From: an uncultured Eubacteriales bacterium
Lineage (GTDB): Bacteria > Bacillota > Clostridia > Christensenellales > Aristaeellaceae
NCBI GenBank assembly: GCA_902764915.1
Contig: CACWXY010000002.1
Span: forward strand, 1-64,000
Reading direction: 5' to 3'
Length of the DNA stretch: 64,000 nucleotides
Numbering within the stretch: position 1 is the first letter of the stretch; every line of letters starts with the position of its first letter. The notes below the pieces were generated by a model, which had not been told where the DNA came from, searched no databases, and saw nothing but the letters and a program-made list of their open reading frames with translations. This document shows, one piece after another, positions 17,005 through 26,768 of this stretch. The translations under genes and the position numbers were made by a program.

Positions 17005-17799
17005 ATGCGTGTCATTATTCAGGAAAACTATGAGAAAATGTGTCATTGGGCTGCATGGCACATTGCGTCCAGGATCAACAGCCATACCAGGAAAACGCCT
17101 TTTGTCCTTGGACTGCCGACTGGTTCTTCCCCTGTTGGTGTCTATAAGGAACTGATCCAGATGAACCAGCAGGGGAGCGTTTCCTTTTCCCATGTGGTTA
17201 CATTTAACATGGATGAATATGTGGGACTTCCGCATGAGCATGAACAGAGCTACTGGCACTTCATGCATCAGCATTTCTTCGACCATCTTGTGGACATGAA
17301 GAAGGAGAATATCCATATTCTCAACGGCATGGCAGAGGATCCGGAAAAGGAGTGCGCGGATTACGAAGCCCTGATCCAGTCCTGCGGCGGCATTGATCTT
17401 TTTCTGGGTGGCATCGGTGTAGATGGTCATATTGCCTTCAATGAGCCCTATACCTCTCTCCGGTCCAGAACGGGCCTTCGCACACTGACAGCGGAGACCC
17501 GCCTCGTGAACTCGCGCTTCTTTGATAACGATCCGCAGAAGGTGCCGACTCACGCACTCTCTGTGGGTGTGGGAACCGTGACCGATGCAAGAGAAGTCGT
17601 GCTCCTTGTCAACGGGCATCAGAAGGCCCGCGCACTCTCTGCGACCGTGGAAGGCGGCATCAGCCAGAAATGGACATGCTCCGCGCTGCAGATGCATGAC
17701 AATGCCATTATTGTCTGCGACGAAGCCGCCTGCGGTGAATTAAAGGTGGATACGTACAAGTATTTCCTGGATGTGGAAAAAGCGCAGCGTCTGCCGTAA
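17005..17799 (+). CDS. nagB: Glucosamine-6-phosphate deaminase
   Basis: A 264-residue enzyme that converts glucosamine-6-phosphate to fructose-6-phosphate and ammonia, linking amino-sugar use to glycolysis. Family signatures are LGLPTGSSPVGVYKEL near the N-terminus, FNMDEYVGL with the catalytic Asp, and GGIGVDGHIAFNEP with the catalytic His and Glu. Length is standard. The start ATG 17005 has GGAGGA about 11 bases upstream; a longer frame to 16864 covers the promoter and is not used. It stands alone with its own promoter and terminator. Confidence 0.93.
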   Translation: MRVIIQENYEKMCHWAAWHIASRINSHTRKTPFVLGLPTGSSPVGVYKELIQMNQQGSVSFSHVVTFNMDEYVGLPHEHEQSYWHFMHQHFFDHLVDMKKENIHILNGMAEDPEKECADYEALIQSCGGIDLFLGGIGVDGHIAFNEPYTSLRSRTGLRTLTAETRLVNSRFFDNDPQKVPTHALSVGVGTVTDAREVVLLVNGHQKARALSATVEGGISQKWTCSALQMHDNAIIVCDEAACGELKVDTYKYFLDVEKAQRLP

Positions 17800-17819
17800 G
17801 GCACTGCATTTCCTTTCAT

Positions 17820-17865
17820 GGTCTTCTGCCATGCTGTGTCTCTGCGTGGCAGGGACCTTTTTTTA
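17820..17865 (+). terminator. nagB terminator
   Basis: GGTC..TGCCA (17820-17831) pairs with TGGCAGGGACC (17847-17857), followed by eight T. Confidence 0.65.
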
Positions 17866-18135
17866 TTTTCATGCGCGCTGCTCATTCCAATGGGACAGAC
17901 ATGCTGTCATGCCAGGCGCCGCAGACGCATGTGCTGTCCCGCCTTCTGGTCCGGTGATTCACCCCTGTGCGGGTATCAGGCGGATGAGGGAAACCATCCG
18001 CCGGTTCGCTGCACCGGGTATATCTTCCCGTCGGCCTGATCGGTCCCCAAAGTCAAAATATTGCGAATCCATATAGAAAATATGACAAAATTTGAAATAT
18101 TTTCGTCATAAATGCTTCTCAATTTGTAATAATCA

Positions 18136-18144
18136 TGGTATAAT
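18136..18144 (+). promoter_or_regulatory. Extended -10 promoter of the SH3b gene
   Basis: TGGTATAAT matches an extended -10 element. The -35 region (TTCTCA, 18116-18121) is weak. The same TGGTATAAT motif precedes the patatin gene at 38109-38117. Confidence 0.55.
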
Positions 18145-18236
18145 CCTCATGTAATCCGAAACCGATGCGGAAATGCACGGGAGAATATGACAAATCATGA
18201 CACGGATTATACACAAAGTCACATGAGGTGATCACG

Positions 18237-19196
18237 ATGAAACGCAGATGGATTCGTACCGCTATGGCCGCTCTGACCCTGACAGCCTGCCTGTGCACAA
18301 CAGGTGCGCTCGGGGAATATATTCTGTCTCCCAACTCAGCTCCCGTCAATGTCCGTGCCAGTGCCACCAAGAATTCAAAGGTGGTGGACCTGGCTGTCAC
18401 AGGTACAGAAGTCAAGGTTCTTGGCGTGGAAGGCGAATGGACACATGTCAAGGTAGGGGATGCCGAAGGGTATGTAAAGACATCCTTTATTACGCCGACC
18501 GATCCGCTGAAGAACCCGGGAAACAATACAGGCAGCAGCAAGACCCAGACCACGGTGTACATCGTATCCCCGGACAACGGGTCCGTGAATATCCGCGCGG
18601 GTGCAGGCGAAAACAATCCTGTCATTACGCGCGCAGCCAGCGGTACCCCTGCCACACTGATTACGGGCGGCAGCAACTGGTCCAGGATTCAGACGGGCGA
18701 TACAGTGGGTTATGTGCGTTCCGAGTTTCTGTCGCAGACAGTGCCCGGCACCACAGCGGCCAAGGCAAAGGCTGTCACCAAGTATGTACAGTCAGTCAAC
18801 TCCGCACCGGTGAATATGCGCGCCGAAAAAAGCCGTTCCAGCCGTGTGGTGGATGAACTGGTCACCGGCACGGAGGTTACGGTTCTTTCCTCCGATGGCA
18901 ACTGGAGCGAAATCAGTGTTGCCGGCAAGACAGGCTACATCATGAACCTGTATCTGACGGATTACAAGGCAGGCACGTATCTGACAGAAGACAGCTACAT
19001 CGCCTATACCACTTCGCCCAATGGCGGAAAGGTGCGCATGCGCTACGGCGCCGGCACCGGATATCATATCGTAACGGCGCTTGACTTTGGCACCAGGGTC
19101 ACGGTTCTGACCCATGTACAGGGCTGGGCCCGTGTGCGCTGCGGGAATTATGAAGGATTTATCAACGAGAAATACCTGACCACTGAAAAGCCCTGA
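18237..19196 (+). CDS. Secreted protein with four SH3b repeats
   Basis: A 319-residue exported protein. An N-terminal signal (positively charged KRRWIR, then hydrophobic AMAALTLTACLCTTGALG) is followed by four bacterial SH3 domains at about residues 30-85, 98-162, 180-240 and 255-315. Each has the pattern VNVRASAT..SKVV...GTEV.VL...W..V..G...GYV. Such domains bind peptidoglycan or other wall polymers. No catalytic domain is attached, so it may act as a wall-binding scaffold or inhibitor. ATG 18237 is chosen because GAGGTG precedes it with correct spacing; GTG 18228 overlaps that site. Confidence 0.85.
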   Translation: MKRRWIRTAMAALTLTACLCTTGALGEYILSPNSAPVNVRASATKNSKVVDLAVTGTEVKVLGVEGEWTHVKVGDAEGYVKTSFITPTDPLKNPGNNTGSSKTQTTVYIVSPDNGSVNIRAGAGENNPVITRAASGTPATLITGGSNWSRIQTGDTVGYVRSEFLSQTVPGTTAAKAKAVTKYVQSVNSAPVNMRAEKSRSSRVVDELVTGTEVTVLSSDGNWSEISVAGKTGYIMNLYLTDYKAGTYLTEDSYIAYTTSPNGGKVRMRYGAGTGYHIVTALDFGTRVTVLTHVQGWARVRCGNYEGFINEKYLTTEKP

Positions 19197-19215
19197 TCAT
19201 ACGAAGACCGTTTCA

Positions 19216-19247
19216 AGTCCGCATTCCCTTATGCGGGCTTTTTCTTT
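19216..19247 (+). terminator. Terminator of the SH3b gene
   Basis: CCGCAT (19219-19224) pairs with ATGCGG (19231-19236), followed by a T-rich tract. Confidence 0.7.
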
Positions 19248-19266
19248 TACCTTCAACACAAATAAA

Positions 19267-19289
19267 CGGCGCATGAAGATCATGCGCCG
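19267..19289 (-). terminator. Terminator of the uxaBA operon
   Basis: CGGCGCATGA (19267-19276) pairs exactly with TCATGCGCCG (19280-19289). On the minus strand it is followed by TTTATTTG. Confidence 0.7.
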
Positions 19290-19304
19290 CTTTGATTGTA
19301 ATGA

Positions 19305-20789
19305 TTACAGGGTTACACCGGATTTGAAGATTGCCAGGTCATGGAAGCCATGCTCTTCGCTGCATACCTTTTTGCCGCTGGCCACTTCCAGGACCAGGCG
19401 GTAGAGTTCCTTGCCCAGTTCCTCCAGTGTGGTGTCTTCCTCCAGAAGCCGTCCCGCCGCAAAGTCGATCCAGCGCTTCTTAAACGCTGCCAGCCGCGGA
19501 TTGGAGGCGATCTTCAGGGTAGGAACCGGACTGGCGAAGGGTGTGCCGCGCCCGGTGGAGAACAGAACCAGCTGACAGCCGGCAGAAGCCAGCGCCGTGG
19601 CCGCTACCAGGTCATTGCCGGGGGCGGACAGAAGGTTCAGACCTTTGCGGGTCACGCGGCCTGCATAGGGAAGCACATCGCTGACCGGTGCCGTGCCGCT
19701 CTTCTGCGTACAGCCAAGCGCCTTATCCTCCAGTGTGGAGATGCCGCCGGCCTTATTCCCCGGGGACGGATTCTCATATATGGTCTGATGATGGTCCTCA
19801 AAATACTGCTTGAAGTCATTGATCAGACGAACGGTTTTTTCAAACGTTTCCTCGTCTTCACAGCGGTTCATGAGTATGGTTTCCGCCCCGAACATTTCCG
19901 GGACCTCTGTAAGAATCGTAGACCCGCCGCGGGCAACCAGCTGGTCCGAGAACGCGCCGATAACCGGATTGGCCGTAATCCCGGAGAAGCCGTCAGACCC
20001 GCCGCATTTCAGGCCGACCACCAGTTCAGATGCCGGGCACGGGACGCGTCTGTCACCGCGCATTTCTTCGGCAAGCTCGGAGATCAGCTGAAGCCCGGCT
20101 TCCATTTCATCCTCTACCTGCTGGCAGATCAGGAACCGGATGCGTTCGCAGCCGTTCTCTTCCAGATACTGTTTGATAATGTCGATCCCGGAGTTCTCGC
20201 AGCCCAGTCCCAGCAGCAGTACGCCGCCCGCATTGGGATGCATGCACAGGTCTGCCAGAATCTTCCGCGTATTCTCCTGATCTTCGGTCATCTGGGAGCA
20301 GCCGTAGGGGTGGGAGAAGGCAAGAATCGCTTCCACGCCGTCACCGACCAGGTCCTGGGAGGCGCGCTCCATACTGCGGGCGATATCGTTGACGCAGCCG
20401 ACGGTCGGGATAATCCACAGTTCATTGCGGATGCCGACCCGGCCGCTGCGGCGGGGATATCCCATGAAGGTTTCGCTTTCCTGCGGCGCGAGATGGGGGT
20501 GTGTCGGATGCCAGGTGTAATCCAGTGTACCGGACAGGGCGGTGTGCAGGTTATGGACATGCACATGACTGCCCTGCGCAATGTTCTCCTTGGCATATCC
20601 GATAGGGAACCCGTACTTGATGACCTTTTCGTCCCTGGCAATATCGCGCAGCGCCATCTTATGCCCCGCGGGGATATCGGTGCGGGCCGTCAGTGTCATT
20701 CCGTCCACTGTAACCGGCGTTCCCTTCTCAATGGCGACCAGCGCCACTGCCACATTATCCGTGGGGGAAATGCGTATGAACTGATCCAT
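19305..20789 (-). CDS. uxaA: Altronate dehydratase
   Basis: A 494-residue enzyme that dehydrates D-altronate to 2-keto-3-deoxygluconate, the third step of galacturonate catabolism. The N-terminal 95 residues form the SAF/UxaA-N domain (ending around GSHVHVHNLHT); the rest is the catalytic domain with GYPRRSGRVGIRNELWIIPT, HPYGCSQ and GLKCGGSDGFSG, conserved in the family. Start ATG 20789 lies 12 bases after the uxaB stop with GAAAGGA between, so the two are co-transcribed. Confidence 0.93.
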   Translation of the reverse strand: MDQFIRISPTDNVAVALVAIEKGTPVTVDGMTLTARTDIPAGHKMALRDIARDEKVIKYGFPIGYAKENIAQGSHVHVHNLHTALSGTLDYTWHPTHPHLAPQESETFMGYPRRSGRVGIRNELWIIPTVGCVNDIARSMERASQDLVGDGVEAILAFSHPYGCSQMTEDQENTRKILADLCMHPNAGGVLLLGLGCENSGIDIIKQYLEENGCERIRFLICQQVEDEMEAGLQLISELAEEMRGDRRVPCPASELVVGLKCGGSDGFSGITANPVIGAFSDQLVARGGSTILTEVPEMFGAETILMNRCEDEETFEKTVRLINDFKQYFEDHHQTIYENPSPGNKAGGISTLEDKALGCTQKSGTAPVSDVLPYAGRVTRKGLNLLSAPGNDLVAATALASAGCQLVLFSTGRGTPFASPVPTLKIASNPRLAAFKKRWIDFAAGRLLEEDTTLEELGKELYRLVLEVASGKKVCSEEHGFHDLAIFKSGVTL

Positions 20790-20801
20790 GTTTCTTTCCT
20801 T

Positions 20802-22280
20802 TCAGGCGTCCAGCGGGAAGCGGCGGAGTACAGTGGCCTTCATGCCCTTTTCCGCGATCTCGTTGAGCGCTTCGACTACATAGGCCGCAAAGCCATCCAC
20901 CTGTGTCAGGTCCTGGCCGAAGAATTCCGTATTGGAGAGGAAGGCGTTCACAAGCGCGTCCGTCTCCGTATCCCGGTTCGCGTCAAAGAATGTGAGTACG
21001 GATGCATCATCCTGCAGCACATAGGCTTCCCCGGCACGCTCGCAGTGCAGTTTTCCGTCTTCCTCCAGCTTTCCGCCGCGGTACAGGGAAATCATGCTGG
21101 CCATGGAGAATGCCAGGTGCTCCGGCAGTGTGCCATTCTGGCGGATCGATTCCAGGAAGGAAGGCATGCAGCGGGCACGCCACTTGGAAACACAGTTGAG
21201 GCAGATGGACAGGAGCAGATGACGGATGAACGGATTGGCAAAGCGTCCGGTGACTTCTCTGGCAAAGTTCATCAGATCTTCCTTCGGCAGTGTCAGAGTA
21301 GGAATGACCTCGTCATAGATGGTCTTTTCCATGAACTGACGGATCACGGGCTCATTCATGGATTCCAGAACGGTATCCTTGCCGAACTGGAAGGCCATGG
21401 GCACAAAGGATGTATGCGCACCGTTGAGGATACGCACCTTACGCTGCTTATAGGGTTTCTGGTTATCGGTAAAGATGACCGGCAGTCCGCAGTCGGGCAG
21501 CGGGAGTTCCCTGCTGATATCCTTCTGCGACTCAATGACCCACAGCCCGAAAGGCTCGGCCGTATCCAGCAGATGGTCTTCATAGCCCAGCTTTTCCCAG
21601 ATCTTTTCATCCTCGCCGCGGGGATAGCCCGTGACAATGCGGTCCACCAGTGTGGAGGTAAAGACGCAGGCGTTTTCCAGCCAGTCAAGGAACCGGTCGC
21701 CCAGCTTCCAGATCCTGGCAAGCTCGGTCACGCAGCGGTGCAGGGCAATGCCGTTGTCATCGATCAGTTCCACAGGCAGCATCACAAGACCCTTGTCCGG
21801 CGCATAGTCAAAGTATTCGGCGCGCTCATACAGGAACTTGGTGAGCTTTCCCGGGAAGGTCTTGGGCGGGCACAGCTGCATATCATCTTCCGGGTCCAGC
21901 ACAATACCGGCTTCCGTGGTATTGCTGACCACGAAGCGAAGCGTATCCACCTTGGCCAGTGCCGCATAGGCGTCATAGGACGCATAGGCGTCAATGGAGG
22001 AATGGACAGAGGTGATCACACGGGACTGTTCCACGGGTTCGCCGCCCACCAGACCGCGCAGAATCACGGTATACCGGTTGTCCTGCTCGGCAAAGGCCGG
22101 GAACAGCTGACCGATGGAGATGGGCTTGACCAGGACAATGGATCCGTTGAAATCCGTCTTTTCATTGGCGATATCGATCATGTAATCGACAAAGGCACGG
22201 AGAAAATTCCCTTCACCGAACTGCACAACACGGATCGGACGTGCTGCAGACGGGGCCAGGGCAGCATTCAGTTTCTGCAT
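20802..22280 (-). CDS. uxaB: Tagaturonate reductase
   Basis: A 492-residue member of the long-chain mannitol dehydrogenase family; UxaB reduces tagaturonate to altronate with NADH. Visible signatures: N-terminal nucleotide-binding VVQFGEGNFLRAFVDYMID, VVSNTTEAGI, and the catalytic region KVRILNGAHTSFVP. Length fits UxaB (about 480). Start ATG 22280 has AAGGAGG upstream. It is the first gene of the leftward operon, divergent from uxaC, driven by a clear promoter at 22344-22372. Confidence 0.92.
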   Translation of the reverse strand: MQKLNAALAPSAARPIRVVQFGEGNFLRAFVDYMIDIANEKTDFNGSIVLVKPISIGQLFPAFAEQDNRYTVILRGLVGGEPVEQSRVITSVHSSIDAYASYDAYAALAKVDTLRFVVSNTTEAGIVLDPEDDMQLCPPKTFPGKLTKFLYERAEYFDYAPDKGLVMLPVELIDDNGIALHRCVTELARIWKLGDRFLDWLENACVFTSTLVDRIVTGYPRGEDEKIWEKLGYEDHLLDTAEPFGLWVIESQKDISRELPLPDCGLPVIFTDNQKPYKQRKVRILNGAHTSFVPMAFQFGKDTVLESMNEPVIRQFMEKTIYDEVIPTLTLPKEDLMNFAREVTGRFANPFIRHLLLSICLNCVSKWRARCMPSFLESIRQNGTLPEHLAFSMASMISLYRGGKLEEDGKLHCERAGEAYVLQDDASVLTFFDANRDTETDALVNAFLSNTEFFGQDLTQVDGFAAYVVEALNEIAEKGMKATVLRRFPLDA

Positions 22281-22343
22281 ATGGAAACGCCTCCTTCAAT
22301 AGATGAATCGGCCGTATGGAAACGGCATAAACCTGTCAGAATC

Positions 22344-22372
22344 ATTGTAAGGTGTTTTCAAAGGATCGTCAA
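22344..22372 (-). promoter_or_regulatory. uxaBA promoter
   Basis: On the minus strand TTGACG, 17 bp, TACAAT: five of six matches in each box. Confidence 0.7.
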
Positions 22373-22477
22373 TTCATATTCATTCATGAAACCGCTGATT
22401 CCAGCGATCTTTTTCCGGAAGGCGAGCAGTCTGTTTTCAGCAGGCGTCAAAATCTTATGCCGGTGCTCTATGAGTCG

Positions 22478-22506
22478 TTGATTCTTGGCAGGCACATGTA
22501 TATAAT
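22478..22506 (+). promoter_or_regulatory. uxaC promoter
   Basis: TTGATT, 17 bp, TATAAT, about 80 bases before the uxaC start. Confidence 0.65.
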
Positions 22507-22588
22507 ATCCCAGAAGTGTTAACTACTTTGCACTCGCTGAAATCCGGATAATCGCAATGGAACGTACAGGAAAGGATGGACACTGGAA

Positions 22589-24004
22589 ATGAAAGCATTC
22601 ATGGACGAGAACTTCCTGCTCTCAACGGAGACGGCACAGAAACTCTTCCACAACTATGCCAAGGACTGCCCCATCATCGACTATCACTGCCACCTGTCTC
22701 CCAAGGAAATCTGGGAGGATGTGCACTTTGAAAACCTGACCCAGGTATGGCTGGGCGGCGATCATTACAAGTGGCGTCTGATGCGCTGCGCCGGCGTGGA
22801 CGAAAAGTATATCACCGGAAACGCAACCGACTTTGAAAAGTTCCAGGCCTGGTGCCGCGTGCTGGGCAAGGCCATCGGCAATCCGCTGTATCACTGGTCG
22901 CATCTGGAGCTCCAGCGCTTCTTTGGCTGGAACGGTGCGCTGAGTGAGAAGACCTGCGAGGAAGTCTGGAATCATGTCAATGCCAAGCTCCAGGATCCTT
23001 CCTTCTCTGCCCGCGGCCTGATCGAGCGCAGCAATGTGGCGATCGTCTGCACAACCGACGATCCGGTGGACAGCCTGGAGTATCATGAAAAGCTGGCTGC
23101 TGACAAGTCATTCTCCGTAACGGTGCTTCCTGCATGGCGTCCTGACAAGGCGACGAATATTGAAAAGGACACCTGGGCGGACTATATCGCCCAGCTGAGC
23201 AAGGTTTCGGGTGTGGAAGTCACCAGCTTTGACGCCTTGAAGAAAGCCATCTCCGTGCGCATGGATTTCTTTGCCGCCCACGGCTGCCGCCTCAGCGACC
23301 ATGGATTGAACTATGTGGTCTATGCGCCTGCTTCCGATGAAGAGGTCGAAGCCATCTTTGTCAAGCGCCTTGCCGGCGGAAAGCTGACAGACGAAGAAGT
23401 TGCCAAGTTCAAGTTTGCCTTCCTGTTCTTCCTGTGCGGAGAGTATACGGTGCGCGACTGGACCAGTCAGCTGCATTACGGCTGCCGCCGCGACAACAAT
23501 CTGACCATGTTTGCCAAGATGGGACCGGATACCGGCTTTGACTGCATCAACAATTACACGCCGGCGGATCAGACCGCTGCGTTCCTGGGTGCCTGTGAGC
23601 GCGCCGGTCATCTGCCGCGCACGATTCTCTACAGCCTGAACCCCGCCGACAATGAGATGATCGACACCATCTGCGGATGTTTCCAGTCCAGTGAGGCTGT
23701 CAGCAAGATCCAGCACGGCTCTGCCTGGTGGTTCAATGATCACTTCCAGGGCATGACCGATCAGCTGACCAGTCTGGCCAATCTCGGTTATCTGGCCGGC
23801 TTTGTGGGCATGCTGACAGACAGCCGCTCCTTCCTGAGCTATCCGAGACATGAGTACTTCCGCCGGATCCTGTGCCGCCTGCTGGGCGAATGGGTGGAAG
23901 ATGGCCGCTATCCGGATGACGAAGCGCTGCTGGGCGAAATTGTCCGCGATATCTGCTGCGGCAATGCACGCCGGTATTTCCGGTTTGAGGAAAAGAAAAT
24001 CTGA
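22589..24004 (+). CDS. uxaC: Uronate isomerase
   Basis: A 471-residue amidohydrolase-superfamily isomerase converting galacturonate to tagaturonate and glucuronate to fructuronate. The metal site motif IIDYHCHLSPKEI lies near residue 30; the family signatures VCTTDDPVDSLEYH and VGMLTDSRSFLSYPRHEYFR are present. Length is standard. Start ATG 22589 has AAAGGA upstream. It supplies the substrate for UxaB, encoded divergently, and is followed by a GH51 enzyme, so the locus handles pectin-derived sugars. Confidence 0.94.
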   Translation: MKAFMDENFLLSTETAQKLFHNYAKDCPIIDYHCHLSPKEIWEDVHFENLTQVWLGGDHYKWRLMRCAGVDEKYITGNATDFEKFQAWCRVLGKAIGNPLYHWSHLELQRFFGWNGALSEKTCEEVWNHVNAKLQDPSFSARGLIERSNVAIVCTTDDPVDSLEYHEKLAADKSFSVTVLPAWRPDKATNIEKDTWADYIAQLSKVSGVEVTSFDALKKAISVRMDFFAAHGCRLSDHGLNYVVYAPASDEEVEAIFVKRLAGGKLTDEEVAKFKFAFLFFLCGEYTVRDWTSQLHYGCRRDNNLTMFAKMGPDTGFDCINNYTPADQTAAFLGACERAGHLPRTILYSLNPADNEMIDTICGCFQSSEAVSKIQHGSAWWFNDHFQGMTDQLTSLANLGYLAGFVGMLTDSRSFLSYPRHEYFRRILCRLLGEWVEDGRYPDDEALLGEIVRDICCGNARRYFRFEEKKI

Positions 24005-24011
24005 GATATCC

Positions 24012-24040
24012 GGGAGGCGGAAAACCCGCCTCCTGTTTTG
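24012..24040 (+). terminator. Hairpin between uxaC and the GH51 gene
   Basis: GGAGGCGG (24013-24020) pairs with CCGCCTCC (24026-24033), followed by TGTTTT. It may lower expression of the downstream gene relative to uxaC or stabilise the upstream message. Confidence 0.6.
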
Positions 24041-24041
24041 A

Positions 24042-25568
<1,527 letters not shown>

Positions 25569-25580
25569 GACAGAAAAACC

Positions 25581-25620
25581 ATCAGCCATGACCGGTTACG
25601 GCCATGGCTGATTTTCATTT
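25581..25620. terminator. Bidirectional terminator
   Basis: ATCAGCCATG (25581-25590) pairs with CATGGCTGAT (25603-25612). T-rich sequence follows on the plus strand and AAAAACC precedes it, so it can end both abfA and the opposing dus transcript. Confidence 0.75.
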
Positions 25621-26573
25621 TCACGCATATACGAAGGGACTGCTTTGAGCGGATGGGACGAAAAGAGCACAGAGACCGCGTCCCGGTATTCTCCAAGGCT
25701 TCTGGCCTTCAGCATACGCCGGCGGTCACGGTCCGCGTCCTCCAGGCACCAGGACAGGTATTTGGTGATTTCCCGCATCTTACCCAGCACAACATTCGCC
25801 GGATGTTTCTGAGAGTAGGCGTCATAGAGCGCTTCCTCAAAGGCGCGCAGTTCCGAAAGACGCAGTGCGTCACCGCCCCGGATTTCGCGGGCGAGTGCTG
25901 GATTCGTAAAAATCCCTCTTCCGAGCATCAGGGATGCAGGCGGCATGGACGCGGAGAAGCGTGTCTTCACATCCGATACCGTAAACAGATCCCCGTTATA
26001 GGTCACAGGAAAGGGGCATAATGCCACCGCCGCTTCATAGCACGCGGGATAGACGGGACCTTTGTAGTATGCCTCGCGGACACGGGCATGCACGATCATT
26101 TCCTTCAGGGGAAGTGAGGCATAGATCGGAAGCAGCGTATCCCACTCGCGCCTGTCCGCATACCCGATCCGCGTCTTAACAGACACGGGAATCGGGCTTT
26201 TTTCACAGACCGTCTCAAGAAAAGACCGAAGTTTTTCCGCATCCCGCAGCATACCGGATCCTTTGCCCTTGGCCGTTACGGTTCCGGAGGGACAGCCCAG
26301 GTTCAGGTTAATCTCCTGATAGCCCATATCCCGGAAGGAAGCGGCTGCCCACAGGAACAGCGCGGCGTCCTTGCAGAGTACCTGGGGCACTACGGGAATC
26401 CCCTGATTCACAGCAGGCGCAATGGCGTTCCGTTCTCTGCTGTGCCAGACCATGTTCTGGTTCGGGGTCACAAAGGGGATATAGTAGGCATCCACACCGC
26501 CGAACATGGTATGATGGATCTGCCGGTATACGGCATCCGTAAGGCCTTCCATAGGCGCCAGTGTCAGTCGCAT
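25596..26573 (-). CDS. tRNA-dihydrouridine synthase family protein
   Basis: A 325-residue FMN-dependent flavoprotein that reduces uridines in tRNA D-loops. The N-terminus carries LAPMEGLTDAVYR; the catalytic Cys is in NLNLGCPSGTVTAKGKGSGM; HARVREAYYKG and TYNGDLF follow as in the family. Start ATG 26573 is chosen: GGAGAAG precedes it and family similarity begins there; the longer frame runs through the promoter. The subfamily (A, B or C type) cannot be set by eye. Single-gene transcript. Confidence 0.88.
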   Translation of the reverse strand: MRLTLAPMEGLTDAVYRQIHHTMFGGVDAYYIPFVTPNQNMVWHSRERNAIAPAVNQGIPVVPQVLCKDAALFLWAAASFRDMGYQEINLNLGCPSGTVTAKGKGSGMLRDAEKLRSFLETVCEKSPIPVSVKTRIGYADRREWDTLLPIYASLPLKEMIVHARVREAYYKGPVYPACYEAAVALCPFPVTYNGDLFTVSDVKTRFSASMPPASLMLGRGIFTNPALAREIRGGDALRLSELRAFEEALYDAYSQKHPANVVLGKMREITKYLSWCLEDADRDRRRMLKARSLGEYRDAVSVLFSSHPLKAVPSYMRENENQPWP

Positions 26574-26613
26574 AGCTCTTCTCCGTACAAAAGAATGGTC
26601 GGGGACCGCATCC

Positions 26614-26642
26614 ATCATAGCGAGCACCCGTGTCTCTGGCAA
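26614..26642 (-). promoter_or_regulatory. dus promoter
   Basis: On the minus strand TTGCCA (26642-26637), 17 bp, TATGAT (26619-26614). Confidence 0.6.
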
Positions 26643-26687
26643 TCCCGGGAGGCGTTTTTTCTCCGGGATACATGGCCTTCGTTCGTC

Positions 26688-26720
26688 AAAAAAAGCTTTC
26701 GGAGACAGGCTCCGAAAGCT
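26688..26720 (-). terminator. Terminator of the cyclase operon
   Basis: AGCTTTCGGAG (26694-26704) pairs with CTCCGAAAGCT (26710-26720); on the minus strand a run of seven T follows. Confidence 0.85.
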
Positions 26721-26768
26721 GGATACGCATCACTTGAGGGAAAAGCGCCTGCCTGTAAGTGACAGACA

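Larger units (their letters stand above)
17800..18236. other. Intergenic region
   Basis: It holds the nagB terminator and the promoter of the SH3b gene. The short frames at 17771-18076 look random. Confidence 0.5.
22281..22588. promoter_or_regulatory. Divergent control region between uxaB and uxaC
   Basis: About 308 bases. Leftward promoter: TTGACG (22372-22367) and TACAAT (22349-22344) with 17 bp between. Rightward promoter: TTGATT (22478-22483) and TATAAT (22501-22506), also 17 bp. The sequence between them has no gene. No UxuR or KdgR-type regulator gene is adjacent. Confidence 0.65.

Noticed and set aside
19341-22481. Plus-strand open frame of 1046 codons
   Set aside because: It lies opposite uxaA and uxaB over their whole length, shows no domain and has a composition explained by high GC at third positions of the real genes.
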